From positions 1 through 8,381 of the forward strand of contig NZ_CAKPTN010000070.1 in assembly GCF_934190855.1 (NCBI RefSeq): 8,381 nt of DNA. Direction: 5' to 3'. The notes under the pieces are model-generated. The model was not told where the DNA came from and did no database searches. It worked only from the letters and a program-made list of their open reading frames with translations. Below, piece by piece: positions 1 through 6,290 of this stretch. Source of the stretch: an uncultured Veillonella sp. GTDB taxonomy: Bacteria; Bacillota; Negativicutes; Veillonellales; Veillonellaceae. The position numbers and the translations under genes were made by a program. How positions within the stretch are numbered: the stretch's first letter is position 1; each line of letters starts with the position of its first letter.

Positions 1-289
1 TCCCTGCCCAGATATATTCCATATACTTAGCATAGCCTGCACAGGTCATAATCATGAGGCCCAAATTTACGATATTATTTGATGTCGTTATTCTTACGAT
101 ATCCATGGCATCAAATATGAGAACACCTGTGGATTGGTCATCAACTAATATGGCATCAATCCAGTTAGCTTCATAAGCGATGAACATCATAAGGATTCCC
201 ATGCCAATCAAAATAGGCTGTGGTTGATAGCGCTTCATTAATAATATGCCGGTTATAGCAATAATGATGAGACATATAACTATATTCAT
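1..289 (-). CDS. dcuC: DcuC-family C4-dicarboxylate transporter, N-terminal part (3' end off window)
   Basis: This reading frame is open from an ATG at 289 to the window edge and gives 96 residues of a hydrophobic protein. It begins MNIVICLIII, with one membrane span at about residues 1-17, a second at about 24-41, a polar stretch (about 42-72) and the start of a third span. The segment GLMIMTCAGYAKYMEYI (about 77-93) resembles the DcuC family, where a Gly-Phe/Tyr-Ala-x-Tyr-Met motif follows a run rich in methionine. DcuC proteins are inner-membrane carriers that exchange or export succinate, fumarate and malate in anaerobes. The start is supported by TGAGGG about 10 nt upstream. The family call rests on the N-terminus only; a related anaerobic dicarboxylate or basic-amino-acid carrier (YfcC type) is the alternative. 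Confidence 0.7.
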   Translation of the reverse strand, partial: MNIVICLIIIAITGILLMKRYQPQPILIGMGILMMFIAYEANWIDAILVDDQSTGVLIFDAMDIVRITTSNNIVNLGLMIMTCAGYAKYMEYIWAG

Positions 290-331
290 AAATAAGCATC
301 CCTCAACTAGAGAATATATATCAGACTTATA

Positions 332-350
332 TTACACTTACGTTACACTT
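332..350. repeat. Tandem TTACACTT direct repeat upstream of dcuC
   Basis: TTACACTT occurs at 332-339 and again at 343-350, with an 11-bp period close to one helical turn. It lies between the best -10 candidate (364-369) and the dcuC start, where a regulator or the transcription start region would be. That it is an operator is inference; no known binding-site consensus is matched. Confidence 0.4.
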
Positions 351-363
351 GTATTATATTTAT

Positions 364-392
364 ATTATACCTATATCATGCATAAAAGATAA
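364..392 (-). promoter_or_regulatory. Candidate dcuC promoter
   Basis: On the minus strand a perfect TATAAT (369 to 364) follows a weak -35 candidate, TTATCT (392 to 387), with a 17-bp spacer. A second TATAAT (358 to 353) lies just downstream but lacks a good -35. The site falls between the terminator of the upstream amidohydrolase gene and the dcuC start, so a promoter is expected here. The -35 is poor, and an activator may be needed. Confidence 0.4.
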
Positions 393-404
393 ATAAAGAT
401 ACAA

Positions 405-440
405 TGAAAAAGCACTGTTATCCTTAAAATAACAGTGCTT
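405..440 (-). terminator. Intrinsic terminator of the distal M20D gene
   Basis: An 11-bp perfect inverted repeat pairs 410-420 (AAGCACTGTTA) with 430-440 (TAACAGTGCTT) around a 9-nt loop. Read on the minus strand it is followed at once by a T-run and starts 16 bp after the stop codon of the amidohydrolase gene (stop at 456). It separates that gene from dcuC. Confidence 0.85.
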
Positions 441-455
441 CTATCTTTTATACTT

Positions 456-1634
456 TTATTTATGCTCTTGTAACCACTGAATCGCATATTCAGCATACAC
501 TGCAGATGCGGCAGATAGTACAGTATCATCCATATTAAATCGATTGTTATGATGATCGTACGTAGCCTCTACTTCAGGATTTTGAATACCAATAAAGGCA
601 AAGCAGCCTGGTTTATCTTGTAAATACCATGCAAAATCTTCCCCTGGCATTACTTTACGCATCTTAGATAGCTTGTCTTTACCAAGTGTATCGATTACTA
701 CACGTTCTGCCAGTTCACTGGATGCGGGATCATTAATAGTAGGCGGTACTTTTTTTACATATTCTAATGTTGCAGTCGCGCCATAGGCCTCAGCCGTATG
801 TTCTACTACGCGTCGTATGGATTCTACATAATACTCTTCTTGGTCTGGATCAAAGAATCGAATGGTGCCCCCCATTTTAGCTTCACCAGGGATAACATTC
901 CACTCAGATCCAGAGTGAATATTACCAATAGTGAGTACGAGAGAATCTAAGGCACTCACATTACGAGACACTACGGTTTGCAAGTTCATTACAATGGCAC
1001 TAGCCACTACAATAGCATCCACTGCTTGATGTGGCTGTGCACCATGGCCTTGCTTACCTTTTACATTGATAGTAATTTGGCTACTTGCAGCCATCCGAGG
1101 ACCTTCTTCAACAGATACGAGACCTGCTGGCAAATCGATCCACACATGACCGCCAAAGATGGCATCCACCTTGTCATACCAGTCTCCAAATTTGATAAAA
1201 TCTGGTGCCCCTGCTCCTGTTTCCTCAGCTGGTTGAAAGGCTAAATATACGTCGCCTTCGATGCGGTCTTTCATAGATATTAACATCTTTGCAGCGCCTA
1301 GCAAGATAGCCATATGACCATCATGACCACAAGCGTGCATTTTTCCTTCAGTTTCTGATTTATAGTCTACTGTATTATGTTCGTGAACAGGCAATGCATC
1401 AATATCAGCGCGCAACGCAATAGCCTTGCCCGGTTTATCACCATGGATGATACCAATCAAGCCAATGCCACGCTCTGTATCCACATGAACCTCTACGCCC
1501 ATAGACTCTAGCTCTTTAGCCAAGGTCTTTGTTGTTTCGAACTCTTCATTACTGAGCTCTGGATGTTTATGGAAATATCTACGCCAATCTTGGACGTAAC
1601 CTTTATATTGTTCTATTAAATCGCGACTATGCAT
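456..1634 (-). CDS. M20D-family N-acyl-amino-acid amidohydrolase
   Basis: This cytosolic zinc or manganese amidohydrolase of 392 residues is full length for the M20D family (hippurate hydrolase, indoleacetyl-amino-acid hydrolase, N-acetyl-diaminopimelate deacetylase). Such enzymes cleave an acyl group from the amino group of an amino acid. Visible motifs are RADIDALP (75-82), HACGHDGH (100-107) with metal ligands C102 and H104, QPAEE (134-138) with catalytic and ligand glutamates, GGH (161-163), the dimerisation-domain signature GKQGHGAQPH (193-202), PGEDF (330-334) and a final HH (361-362). The ATG at 1634 is preceded by AGGAGG with a 7-nt gap. Terminators on both sides suggest its own transcription unit. 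It is a paralogue of the M20D gene at 6291-7475, with the same motif order. The substrate cannot be read from sequence; the arginine neighbourhood suggests an acylated amino acid such as N-acetylornithine or N-acetylcitrulline. Confidence 0.88.
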   Translation of the reverse strand: MHSRDLIEQYKGYVQDWRRYFHKHPELSNEEFETTKTLAKELESMGVEVHVDTERGIGLIGIIHGDKPGKAIALRADIDALPVHEHNTVDYKSETEGKMHACGHDGHMAILLGAAKMLISMKDRIEGDVYLAFQPAEETGAGAPDFIKFGDWYDKVDAIFGGHVWIDLPAGLVSVEEGPRMAASSQITINVKGKQGHGAQPHQAVDAIVVASAIVMNLQTVVSRNVSALDSLVLTIGNIHSGSEWNVIPGEAKMGGTIRFFDPDQEEYYVESIRRVVEHTAEAYGATATLEYVKKVPPTINDPASSELAERVVIDTLGKDKLSKMRKVMPGEDFAWYLQDKPGCFAFIGIQNPEVEATYDHHNNRFNMDDTVLSAASAVYAEYAIQWLQEHK

Positions 1635-1680
1635 GATATCGCCTCCTCACTAAATCCCAACATTACTAGGAATAACATGG

Positions 1681-1722
1681 TAAAAGTAAAAGAAAACGAC
1701 AGGCAGGACCATGTCGTTTTCT
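1681..1722 (-). terminator. Intrinsic terminator after the 60-residue ORF
   Basis: A perfect 10-bp inverted repeat pairs AGAAAACGAC (1691-1700) with GTCGTTTTCT (1713-1722) around a 12-nt loop. On the minus strand the stem is followed by a T-rich tail (TTTACTTTTA). It begins 8 bp after the stop codon of the small gene and should separate it from the distal M20D gene. Confidence 0.75.
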
Positions 1723-1729
1723 TAGTTTC

Positions 1730-1912
1730 TTATCGGTTGCGTAATACCGCTTGTACCGCTAAGGATACAACAGCTGTTGCAACTGCCACAGCAGCAGTAA
1801 TTTTTGCTGTTGTGAAAAGTTCTTCTTTTGTAGGTTTTGCTTTAGCAGCAATATCCAATGTTTTTGCTACAGCAGGTACCAATACTTCATTACGTAAGGA
1901 TTCTGTATTCAT
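1730..1912 (-). CDS. Small alanine-rich single-span membrane protein, function unknown
   Basis: I do not recognise this 60-residue protein. It has a charged, probably helical N-terminal half (MNTESLRNEVLVPAVAKTLD, then a Lys/Glu-rich linker at about 24-37). A hydrophobic Ala/Val-rich helix follows at about residues 38-57 and ends in the basic tail RNR. That pattern suggests a small tail-type membrane protein or an amphipathic membrane-associated helix. The gene is well supported for its size: GGAGGAG lies 5 nt before the ATG, and an intrinsic terminator begins 8 bp after the TAA. It sits on the same strand between argD and the distal M20D gene. The antisense 100-codon frame over it lacks a ribosome binding site. 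No catalytic motif is visible, and it is too divergent to call SecE, toxin or transporter subunit. Confidence 0.65.
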   Translation of the reverse strand: MNTESLRNEVLVPAVAKTLDIAAKAKPTKEELFTTAKITAAVAVATAVVSLAVQAVLRNR

Positions 1913-1925
1913 ATTTACTCCTCCA

Positions 1926-1975
1926 ATATAGACTGTTTCTTCTAGGTTAACACGAATGAGAACTAAAGTCTATAT
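1926..1975 (-). repeat. Inverted repeat in the leader of the 60-residue gene
   Basis: ATATAGACT (1926-1934) is the exact complement of AGTCTATAT (1967-1975), with a 32-nt spacer. The proximal arm ends just before the GGAGGAG ribosome binding site (1918-1924). Related CTATAG elements recur at 1992-1997 and 2013-2018, and TCATTGA (1978-1984) is complementary to TCAATGA (2022-2028). No convincing T-run follows any of these, so I do not call an argD terminator. The element may fold in the mRNA or bind a regulator; AT-richness makes chance a real alternative. Confidence 0.3.
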
Positions 1976-2049
1976 ATTCATTGATTTATTTCTATAGCCT
2001 TATATTACTAGACTATAGTACTCAATGATTGTGAAGATCAAAGGACTTC

Positions 2050-3237
2050 CTATTTCGCCGCTAATTCTTCAATTACTTCCGCTACAATAGCAATCGCTTT
2101 TTCCAATTGTTCTTGAGGGATATTAAGAGCTGGTAAAAGACGTACTTTATTTTTCGCAGATAAGCATACAACGCCCTTTTCAAGACATTTAGCGATAACT
2201 GCTTTTGGATCTACTGTAGTTTCAATACCGAGCATAAGGCCCATACCGCTCACACCAAGGATACCAGGTTTACCAGCTAAAGCAGCTTTTACATAATCCC
2301 CTTTTGCTTTCACAGAATCTAAGAATTCTGGCGTTAAACGGCTAATGATGGTATTACCTGCTGCCGCACAAATAGGATTGCCGCCAAAGGTTGTAGCATG
2401 AGCACCTGCATTTAACACATATTGCATCTTTTCATTGAATAAGGTAGCGCCCATAGGGAGACCACCCGCTAAACCTTTTGCAGTAGATACTACATCTGGT
2501 TCAATACCGAATTGTTGGTATGCATATAAACTACCAGTACGGCCATTACCAGTTTGTACTTCATCGATTAACACAAGTTGATCATGTTCATGAGCATATT
2601 TTGTTACAGCTTGTACGAATTCTTTATCTAAAGGCATTACGCCACCTTCACCTTGAATCGGTTCCATCATGATGGCGCAAACGGCTGGGTTAGCAAGTAC
2701 TTTTAATGCCGCATCAATATCGTTAGCTGGCGTATGAATAAAGCCTTCTGTAAAGGGGAAGAAATGTTGATGGAATACATCTTGGCCTGTAGCAGACAAG
2801 GTAGTAATAGTACGACCGTGGAAACTATTTACTAACGTAACGATGACATGACGACCTTCACCGTATTTGTCATGACTATATTTACGAGCCGCCTTGATAG
2901 CACATTCATTAGACTCTGCACCAGAATTGGAGAAGAATACCTTCTTCATACCTGTTTTAGCGCATAGTTGTTTCGCTAGTTCAATTTGTGGCAAGGAATA
3001 GTATAAATTAGAGATATGGTTCAAGGCATGAGATTGCTTTGTTACCGCCTCTGTCCATTCATCGTCATCTATACCAAAGGCGGTTACGCCAATACCAGAC
3101 CCAAGGTCGATATATTCTTTACCATCTACATCCCACAAAAGAGAGCCTTTACCCTTTTCAAAGCATACATTAAACCGGCCATACGTATTGGCTATATATT
3201 CTTTATCTTGTTGTTCAAAATCTACTGTATTACTCAT
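2050..3237 (-). CDS. argD: Acetylornithine aminotransferase
   Basis: This PLP-dependent class III (fold type I) aminotransferase of 395 residues converts N-acetylglutamate-5-semialdehyde to N-acetylornithine, with glutamate as amino donor, in the cytosol. Visible motifs are NSGAE (104-108) and FHGRT (139-143) for cofactor phosphate and ring stacking, LIDEVQTGNGRTG (223-235) with the PLP-nitrogen aspartate D225, and STAKGL (251-256) with the Schiff-base lysine K254, followed by GGLPMGA. The start is the ATG at 3237. A longer frame begins with TTG at 3249, but that codon lies within the ribosome binding site (GGAGG, 5 nt before the ATG). The gene follows argB by 82 bp containing a hairpin, in an argC-argB-argD order. 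Many ArgD enzymes also act in lysine synthesis on succinyl-diaminopimelate semialdehyde. Ornithine or GABA aminotransferase activity is less likely given the context. Confidence 0.95.
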   Translation of the reverse strand: MSNTVDFEQQDKEYIANTYGRFNVCFEKGKGSLLWDVDGKEYIDLGSGIGVTAFGIDDDEWTEAVTKQSHALNHISNLYYSLPQIELAKQLCAKTGMKKVFFSNSGAESNECAIKAARKYSHDKYGEGRHVIVTLVNSFHGRTITTLSATGQDVFHQHFFPFTEGFIHTPANDIDAALKVLANPAVCAIMMEPIQGEGGVMPLDKEFVQAVTKYAHEHDQLVLIDEVQTGNGRTGSLYAYQQFGIEPDVVSTAKGLAGGLPMGATLFNEKMQYVLNAGAHATTFGGNPICAAAGNTIISRLTPEFLDSVKAKGDYVKAALAGKPGILGVSGMGLMLGIETTVDPKAVIAKCLEKGVVCLSAKNKVRLLPALNIPQEQLEKAIAIVAEVIEELAAK

Positions 3238-3242
3238 TACAT

Positions 3243-3247
3243 CCTCC
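3243..3247 (-). promoter_or_regulatory. argD ribosome binding site, sets the start at 3237
   Basis: GGAGG (3247 to 3243 on the minus strand) is 5 nt from the ATG at 3237. The alternative in-frame TTG at 3249 lies just upstream of and against this element and has no site of its own, which excludes the four-codon-longer protein. Confidence 0.8.
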
Positions 3248-3283
3248 AAACGTACGGCCGTGCCGTCGTCTATCTATATGAAA

Positions 3284-3301
3284 GGTAATCAGATGATTAC
3301 C
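3284..3301 (-). repeat. Hairpin in the argB-argD intergenic region
   Basis: GGTAATC (3284-3290) and GATTACC (3295-3301) form a perfect 7-bp stem with a 4-nt loop, 18 bp after the argB stop codon. On the minus strand only TTT follows, so this is at best a weak or partial terminator. A processing or mRNA-stability stem that lowers argD relative to argB is equally possible. Confidence 0.5.
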
Positions 3302-3319
3302 AGCATTCTATCTACTAGT

Positions 3320-4177
3320 TTAAGCTACAAACATAGTACCAAGACCTTCATCGGTCAATAGTTCTATAAGAATGGCATGTGGAATCTCACCATTGATGAT
3401 AAATACCTTTTGGGCACCGGCTTTGATGGCCTCTAAACAACAATCTACTTTAGGAATCATGCCTCCTGCAATAATTCCATCCACCTTTAATTGCTCCGCC
3501 TCTGCCATTGTAATTTTTGAAATTAAAGACTCTGGATCATGCACGTCTTTCAGTACACCATCAATGTTAGTCATGGCCACCATAGTTTCTGCCTTGAGGG
3601 CACCTGCAATTTTTGCTGCTACTGTATCGGCGTTGATGTTATAGGTCTTACCATCTGCGCCCATGCCAATGGACGAGATAACTGGAATATAGCCACGGCT
3701 AATGACATCGTGGATAATGCTCGTATCAATAGTATCGATAGAGCCTACGTACCCAAGCTCATCATCTTGCTTATGAACTTGAATCATATTGCCATCAACG
3801 CCACAGAGGCCCACGGCTTTACCACCAAGGTCAGTAAGGTCTGCTACGAGACCTTTATTAACCTTACCGGCTAATACCATTTGTACTACATCCATAGTCG
3901 CTTCATCGGTTACACGCAAGCCATTGGCAAAATGGGATTCAATTTGCATGGCATCTAGTGTACTATTAATGGCTGGACCGCCGCCATGAACGAGGACAAC
4001 TTTCACCCCTACCAATTGGAGTAATAGTAAATCCTTCATAACGGATTTTTTTAATTCTTCATCAATCATGGCATTGCCGCCATATTTAACGACAACATAT
4101 TGATCGGTATATTGTTTAATATATGGAACGGCCGCAGTTAAAATATGCGCCCGCATTGCATTTGTTACGTCCTTCAT
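3320..4177 (-). CDS. argB: N-acetylglutamate kinase, arginine-sensitive type by signature
   Basis: This 285-residue cytosolic amino-acid kinase phosphorylates N-acetylglutamate with ATP, the second step of ornithine synthesis. Visible motifs are VVKYGGNAM (29-37) with the catalytic K31, VHGGGP (63-68), GLRVTD (86-91) with the substrate-binding arginine, NINADTVAAKIAGAL (180-194), and GGMIPKV (238-244) with the second catalytic lysine K243. About 25 residues precede the first strand, and the C-terminus reads HAILIELLTDEGLGTM (267-282). Both features are typical of the longer, arginine-inhibited hexameric kinases rather than the short, insensitive E. coli enzyme, so feedback inhibition by arginine is a reasonable inference. 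The gene begins 10 bp after argC, and its ribosome binding site (GAGAGGG, 4188 to 4182) overlaps the argC stop codon, which suggests translational coupling. Confidence 0.96.
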   Translation of the reverse strand: MKDVTNAMRAHILTAAVPYIKQYTDQYVVVKYGGNAMIDEELKKSVMKDLLLLQLVGVKVVLVHGGGPAINSTLDAMQIESHFANGLRVTDEATMDVVQMVLAGKVNKGLVADLTDLGGKAVGLCGVDGNMIQVHKQDDELGYVGSIDTIDTSIIHDVISRGYIPVISSIGMGADGKTYNINADTVAAKIAGALKAETMVAMTNIDGVLKDVHDPESLISKITMAEAEQLKVDGIIAGGMIPKVDCCLEAIKAGAQKVFIINGEIPHAILIELLTDEGLGTMFVA

Positions 4178-4187
4178 AGTTCCCTCT

Positions 4188-5138
4188 CTAACCTAGTGCT
4201 AGGCCTGTATCCTCAGGCAAACCTAAAGCGATATTCATACATTGAACTGCGGCACCAGATGCACCTTTGCCTAAATTATCGAAAATAGCATGAACCATGA
4301 TGCGTTCATCATTACCAGTTACATAGATTTTCATGCTATCTGTATTGCTCATTTGATTAGCATTTAACATGCCAGTATTACTGTTCTCAGTAAATGGCAC
4401 GACAGTAATGATTGTACTATCTTTGTAAAAATCTTCTAATGCCTGTTGTACTTTATCAATGCTAACTGACTTTTGACATAAACGACTATGGATACCCACA
4501 GTTACTTCCATGCCGGAGTAATAATCGTCAACGATAGGGATAAAAATAGGTGCTTCACTAAGTCCACAAACATGTTGAACCTCTGGCAAATGCTTATGCT
4601 GTTGACTTAGACCATATTGACGCGGTGCATAGAGGAAATAATCTTTTGGATTACTTTCATATTGACCAATCATCTTTTTACCGCCCCCACTATAGCCGGT
4701 TAAGGATGTAATGGTGAAAGGATAATCTGTTGGCACGAGACCTGCTTTTACAAGAGGCGCAATACAAGCAATCATACCGCTCGCATGACAGCCTGGGTTA
4801 GCAATATGTTTTTCTGTACTGATAGCTGTTTTATAATCAGCACCAAGTTCTGGGAAACCATAGGCCCAATCATCCGCAGTTCTAAACGCAGTAGATGTAT
4901 CAATTACCTTACAAGGCAGATCACCGATAGCTGCCATGATTTCTTTAGATGCCGCATCAGGCAAGCAAAGAAATACAATATCTGCCTCTTTAGCTACCGC
5001 TTTAATGGCCTCAACATTTTTACGATCCTCATCAGCAGTAGCCAATAATTCTATATCTTTTCTATCAGATAACCGTTCATGAATTCTTAAACCTGTCGTA
5101 CCTTCATGACCGACAATAAATACTTTATACGGTGCCAT
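4188..5138 (-). CDS. argC: N-acetyl-gamma-glutamyl-phosphate reductase, type 2
   Basis: This 316-residue NADPH-dependent enzyme reduces N-acetylglutamyl-phosphate to N-acetylglutamate semialdehyde. The N-terminus has the nucleotide-binding segment VFIVGHEGTTGLRI (6-19). The catalytic cysteine is C117 in ANPGCHASG, and HKHLPEV (181-187) carries the usual histidine pair before PE. The length and the GHEGTTGLRIHERL opening mark the short type 2 ArgC, as opposed to the type 1 enzyme of about 345 residues in Bacillus. The ATG at 5138 has a modest AAGG site about 6 nt upstream, weaker than those of its neighbours, and follows a structured 110-bp leader after argF. The gene is followed directly by argB without an intervening argJ. 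Confidence 0.95.
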   Translation of the reverse strand: MAPYKVFIVGHEGTTGLRIHERLSDRKDIELLATADEDRKNVEAIKAVAKEADIVFLCLPDAASKEIMAAIGDLPCKVIDTSTAFRTADDWAYGFPELGADYKTAISTEKHIANPGCHASGMIACIAPLVKAGLVPTDYPFTITSLTGYSGGGKKMIGQYESNPKDYFLYAPRQYGLSQQHKHLPEVQHVCGLSEAPIFIPIVDDYYSGMEVTVGIHSRLCQKSVSIDKVQQALEDFYKDSTIITVVPFTENSNTGMLNANQMSNTDSMKIYVTGNDERIMVHAIFDNLGKGASGAAVQCMNIALGLPEDTGLALG

Positions 5139-5153
5139 AGTAAACCTTAATTC

Positions 5154-5167
5154 TCACCTATCGGTGA
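5154..5167 (-). repeat. Small hairpin close to the argC start
   Basis: TCACC (5154-5158) and GGTGA (5163-5167) form a 5-bp stem with a 4-nt loop, 16 bp before the argC ATG. It lies next to the larger hairpin at 5174-5208, so the two would stack in tandem in the argC leader. No T-run follows. Confidence 0.35.
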
Positions 5168-5173
5168 CTCACG

Positions 5174-5208
5174 CCTATTTATATAGCCCCTCAGCTATTA
5201 TAAATAGG
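5174..5208 (-). repeat. Long hairpin in the argF-argC intergenic leader
   Basis: CCTATTTATA (5174-5183) is the perfect complement of TATAAATAGG (5199-5208). The stem continues inward with TAGC (5184-5187) and GCTA (5194-5197) after one bulged base (5198), giving about 14 bp around a 6-nt loop (5188-5193). No T-run follows on the minus strand, so it is not a standard terminator. The distal arm also contains TATAAT (5202 to 5197) without a convincing -35. It could be an RNA processing or stability element, a protein site, or part of an internal promoter for argCBD. Confidence 0.6.
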
Positions 5209-5248
5209 AAACAAACTATACCATACATCACCTTCTAGGGAGATGAAA

Positions 5249-6259
5249 TTACTTCAATGGATAGTCACTAAAAGTAGCAACCATAACAGCTTTGATAGTA
5301 TGGAGACGATTTTCTGCTTCTTGGAATGCTAAGGAATTTGGACCTTCAAATACATCTTCCGTTACCTCAATGCCATTCATACCGAACCGTTCAAAAATAT
5401 CCTTACCTACTTGAGTTTCAGTATTGTGGAACGCTGGTAAGCAGTGACAGAACTTTGTATTTGGATTACCAGTCAACGCCATCATTTCTGCGTTAACTTG
5501 GAATGGTTTAAACGTGTTAATACGTTCTTCCCACATATCATAAGTATCACCCATGGTTACCCATACACCTGTGTAGATAACATCTAAGCCTTTAACACCT
5601 TCAGCTACATTATCCGTACATGTAATAGTAGCACCTGTTTCTTTCGCTACTTTTAAACATTCTTCATAGAATGGACCTACTGGCCAATATTGTTTAGGAC
5701 CGATGAGTCTGAAATCCATACCCATTTTAACGGCGCCACTCATTAAGGCATTACACATATTGGATTGACCATGACCTACATAAGCATAAGAGATTTCATT
5801 CAATGGTTTATCGATATTTTCTTGAAGTGTCAAGAAATTCGCTAATGTTTGTGTAGGATGATCCATATCAGTAAGACCATTCCAAACAGGTACGCCAGAA
5901 TAATCAGCTAGTGTATCTACATCGGCTTGATCAAAACCTCTAAACTCGATAGCATCATACATAGATCCTAAAACACGAGCTGTATCTTTTAAGGATTCTT
6001 TTTTATTCATTTGGGAACCTGTAGGGCCAAGATAGGTTGTATGAGCACCTTGGTCCGCAGCACCTACTTCAAAAGCACAACGTGTCCGTGTAGAATCCTT
6101 TTCAAAAATTAATGCAAAGTTTTTACCTACTAATGTTTTGATTTCTTTACCTGCTTTTTTATCAGCTTTTAATTTTGCGGCCAATTCCAAGAAGTATTTA
6201 ATTTCTTCTGGTGTATATTGAAGCATTGTTTTAAATGATATATGTTGTAAACTTTTCAT
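5249..6259 (-). CDS. argF: Ornithine carbamoyltransferase family protein with altered acceptor loop
   Basis: At 336 residues and along its whole length this resembles bacterial ornithine carbamoyltransferases, which make citrulline from ornithine and carbamoyl phosphate. The carbamoyl-phosphate motifs are intact: STRTR (56-60), FRG (106-108) and HPTQ (134-137). HCLPAFHN (272-279) and the acceptor-side N167 are also present. Three otherwise strongly conserved positions differ: the aspartate after HPTQ-x-LA is N141, and the D-x-W-x-SMG loop reads GVWVTMG (231-237), so the aspartate contacting the ornithine alpha-amino group is glycine and the serine is threonine. I checked these three codons directly. 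There is no frameshift or truncation. The ATG at 6259 has GAGG 5 nt upstream, and the gene starts 31 bp after the M20D gene. Context supports an arginine role, but the exact acceptor (ornithine or an N-acyl-ornithine) is open. Confidence 0.85.
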   Translation of the reverse strand: MKSLQHISFKTMLQYTPEEIKYFLELAAKLKADKKAGKEIKTLVGKNFALIFEKDSTRTRCAFEVGAADQGAHTTYLGPTGSQMNKKESLKDTARVLGSMYDAIEFRGFDQADVDTLADYSGVPVWNGLTDMDHPTQTLANFLTLQENIDKPLNEISYAYVGHGQSNMCNALMSGAVKMGMDFRLIGPKQYWPVGPFYEECLKVAKETGATITCTDNVAEGVKGLDVIYTGVWVTMGDTYDMWEERINTFKPFQVNAEMMALTGNPNTKFCHCLPAFHNTETQVGKDIFERFGMNGIEVTEDVFEGPNSLAFQEAENRLHTIKAVMVATFSDYPLK

Positions 6260-6290
6260 GATAACCTCTTATTTCAAACTACTTGTTTAA

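Noticed and set aside
1629..1931. Plus-strand reading frame of 100 codons
   Set aside because: It has no ribosome binding site and covers the terminator and the 60-residue minus-strand gene, which has a strong site. Its composition is that of an antisense shadow.
1977..2028. Terminator for argD
   Set aside because: The TCATTGA/TCAATGA and CTATAG arms are short and widely spaced, and no T-run follows on the minus strand.
3238..3249. TTG start giving a four-residue longer ArgD
   Set aside because: The extra codons are the ribosome binding site of the ATG at 3237, and no site precedes the TTG.
3016..3288. Plus-strand frame of 90 codons opposite argD
   Set aside because: It lies antisense to the well-supported argD sequence, with no ribosome binding site or recognisable domain. 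Similar frames opposite argB, argC and the distal M20D gene were dropped for the same reason.
5139..5248. Arginine T-box or riboswitch before argC
   Set aside because: The region is too short, lacks a T-box sequence and specifier stem, and has no terminator/antiterminator pair.
5249..6259. ArgF as a pseudogene
   Set aside because: The frame is intact at family length, with the carbamoyl-phosphate and HCLP motifs preserved. The changed residues are point substitutions in an otherwise conserved protein.
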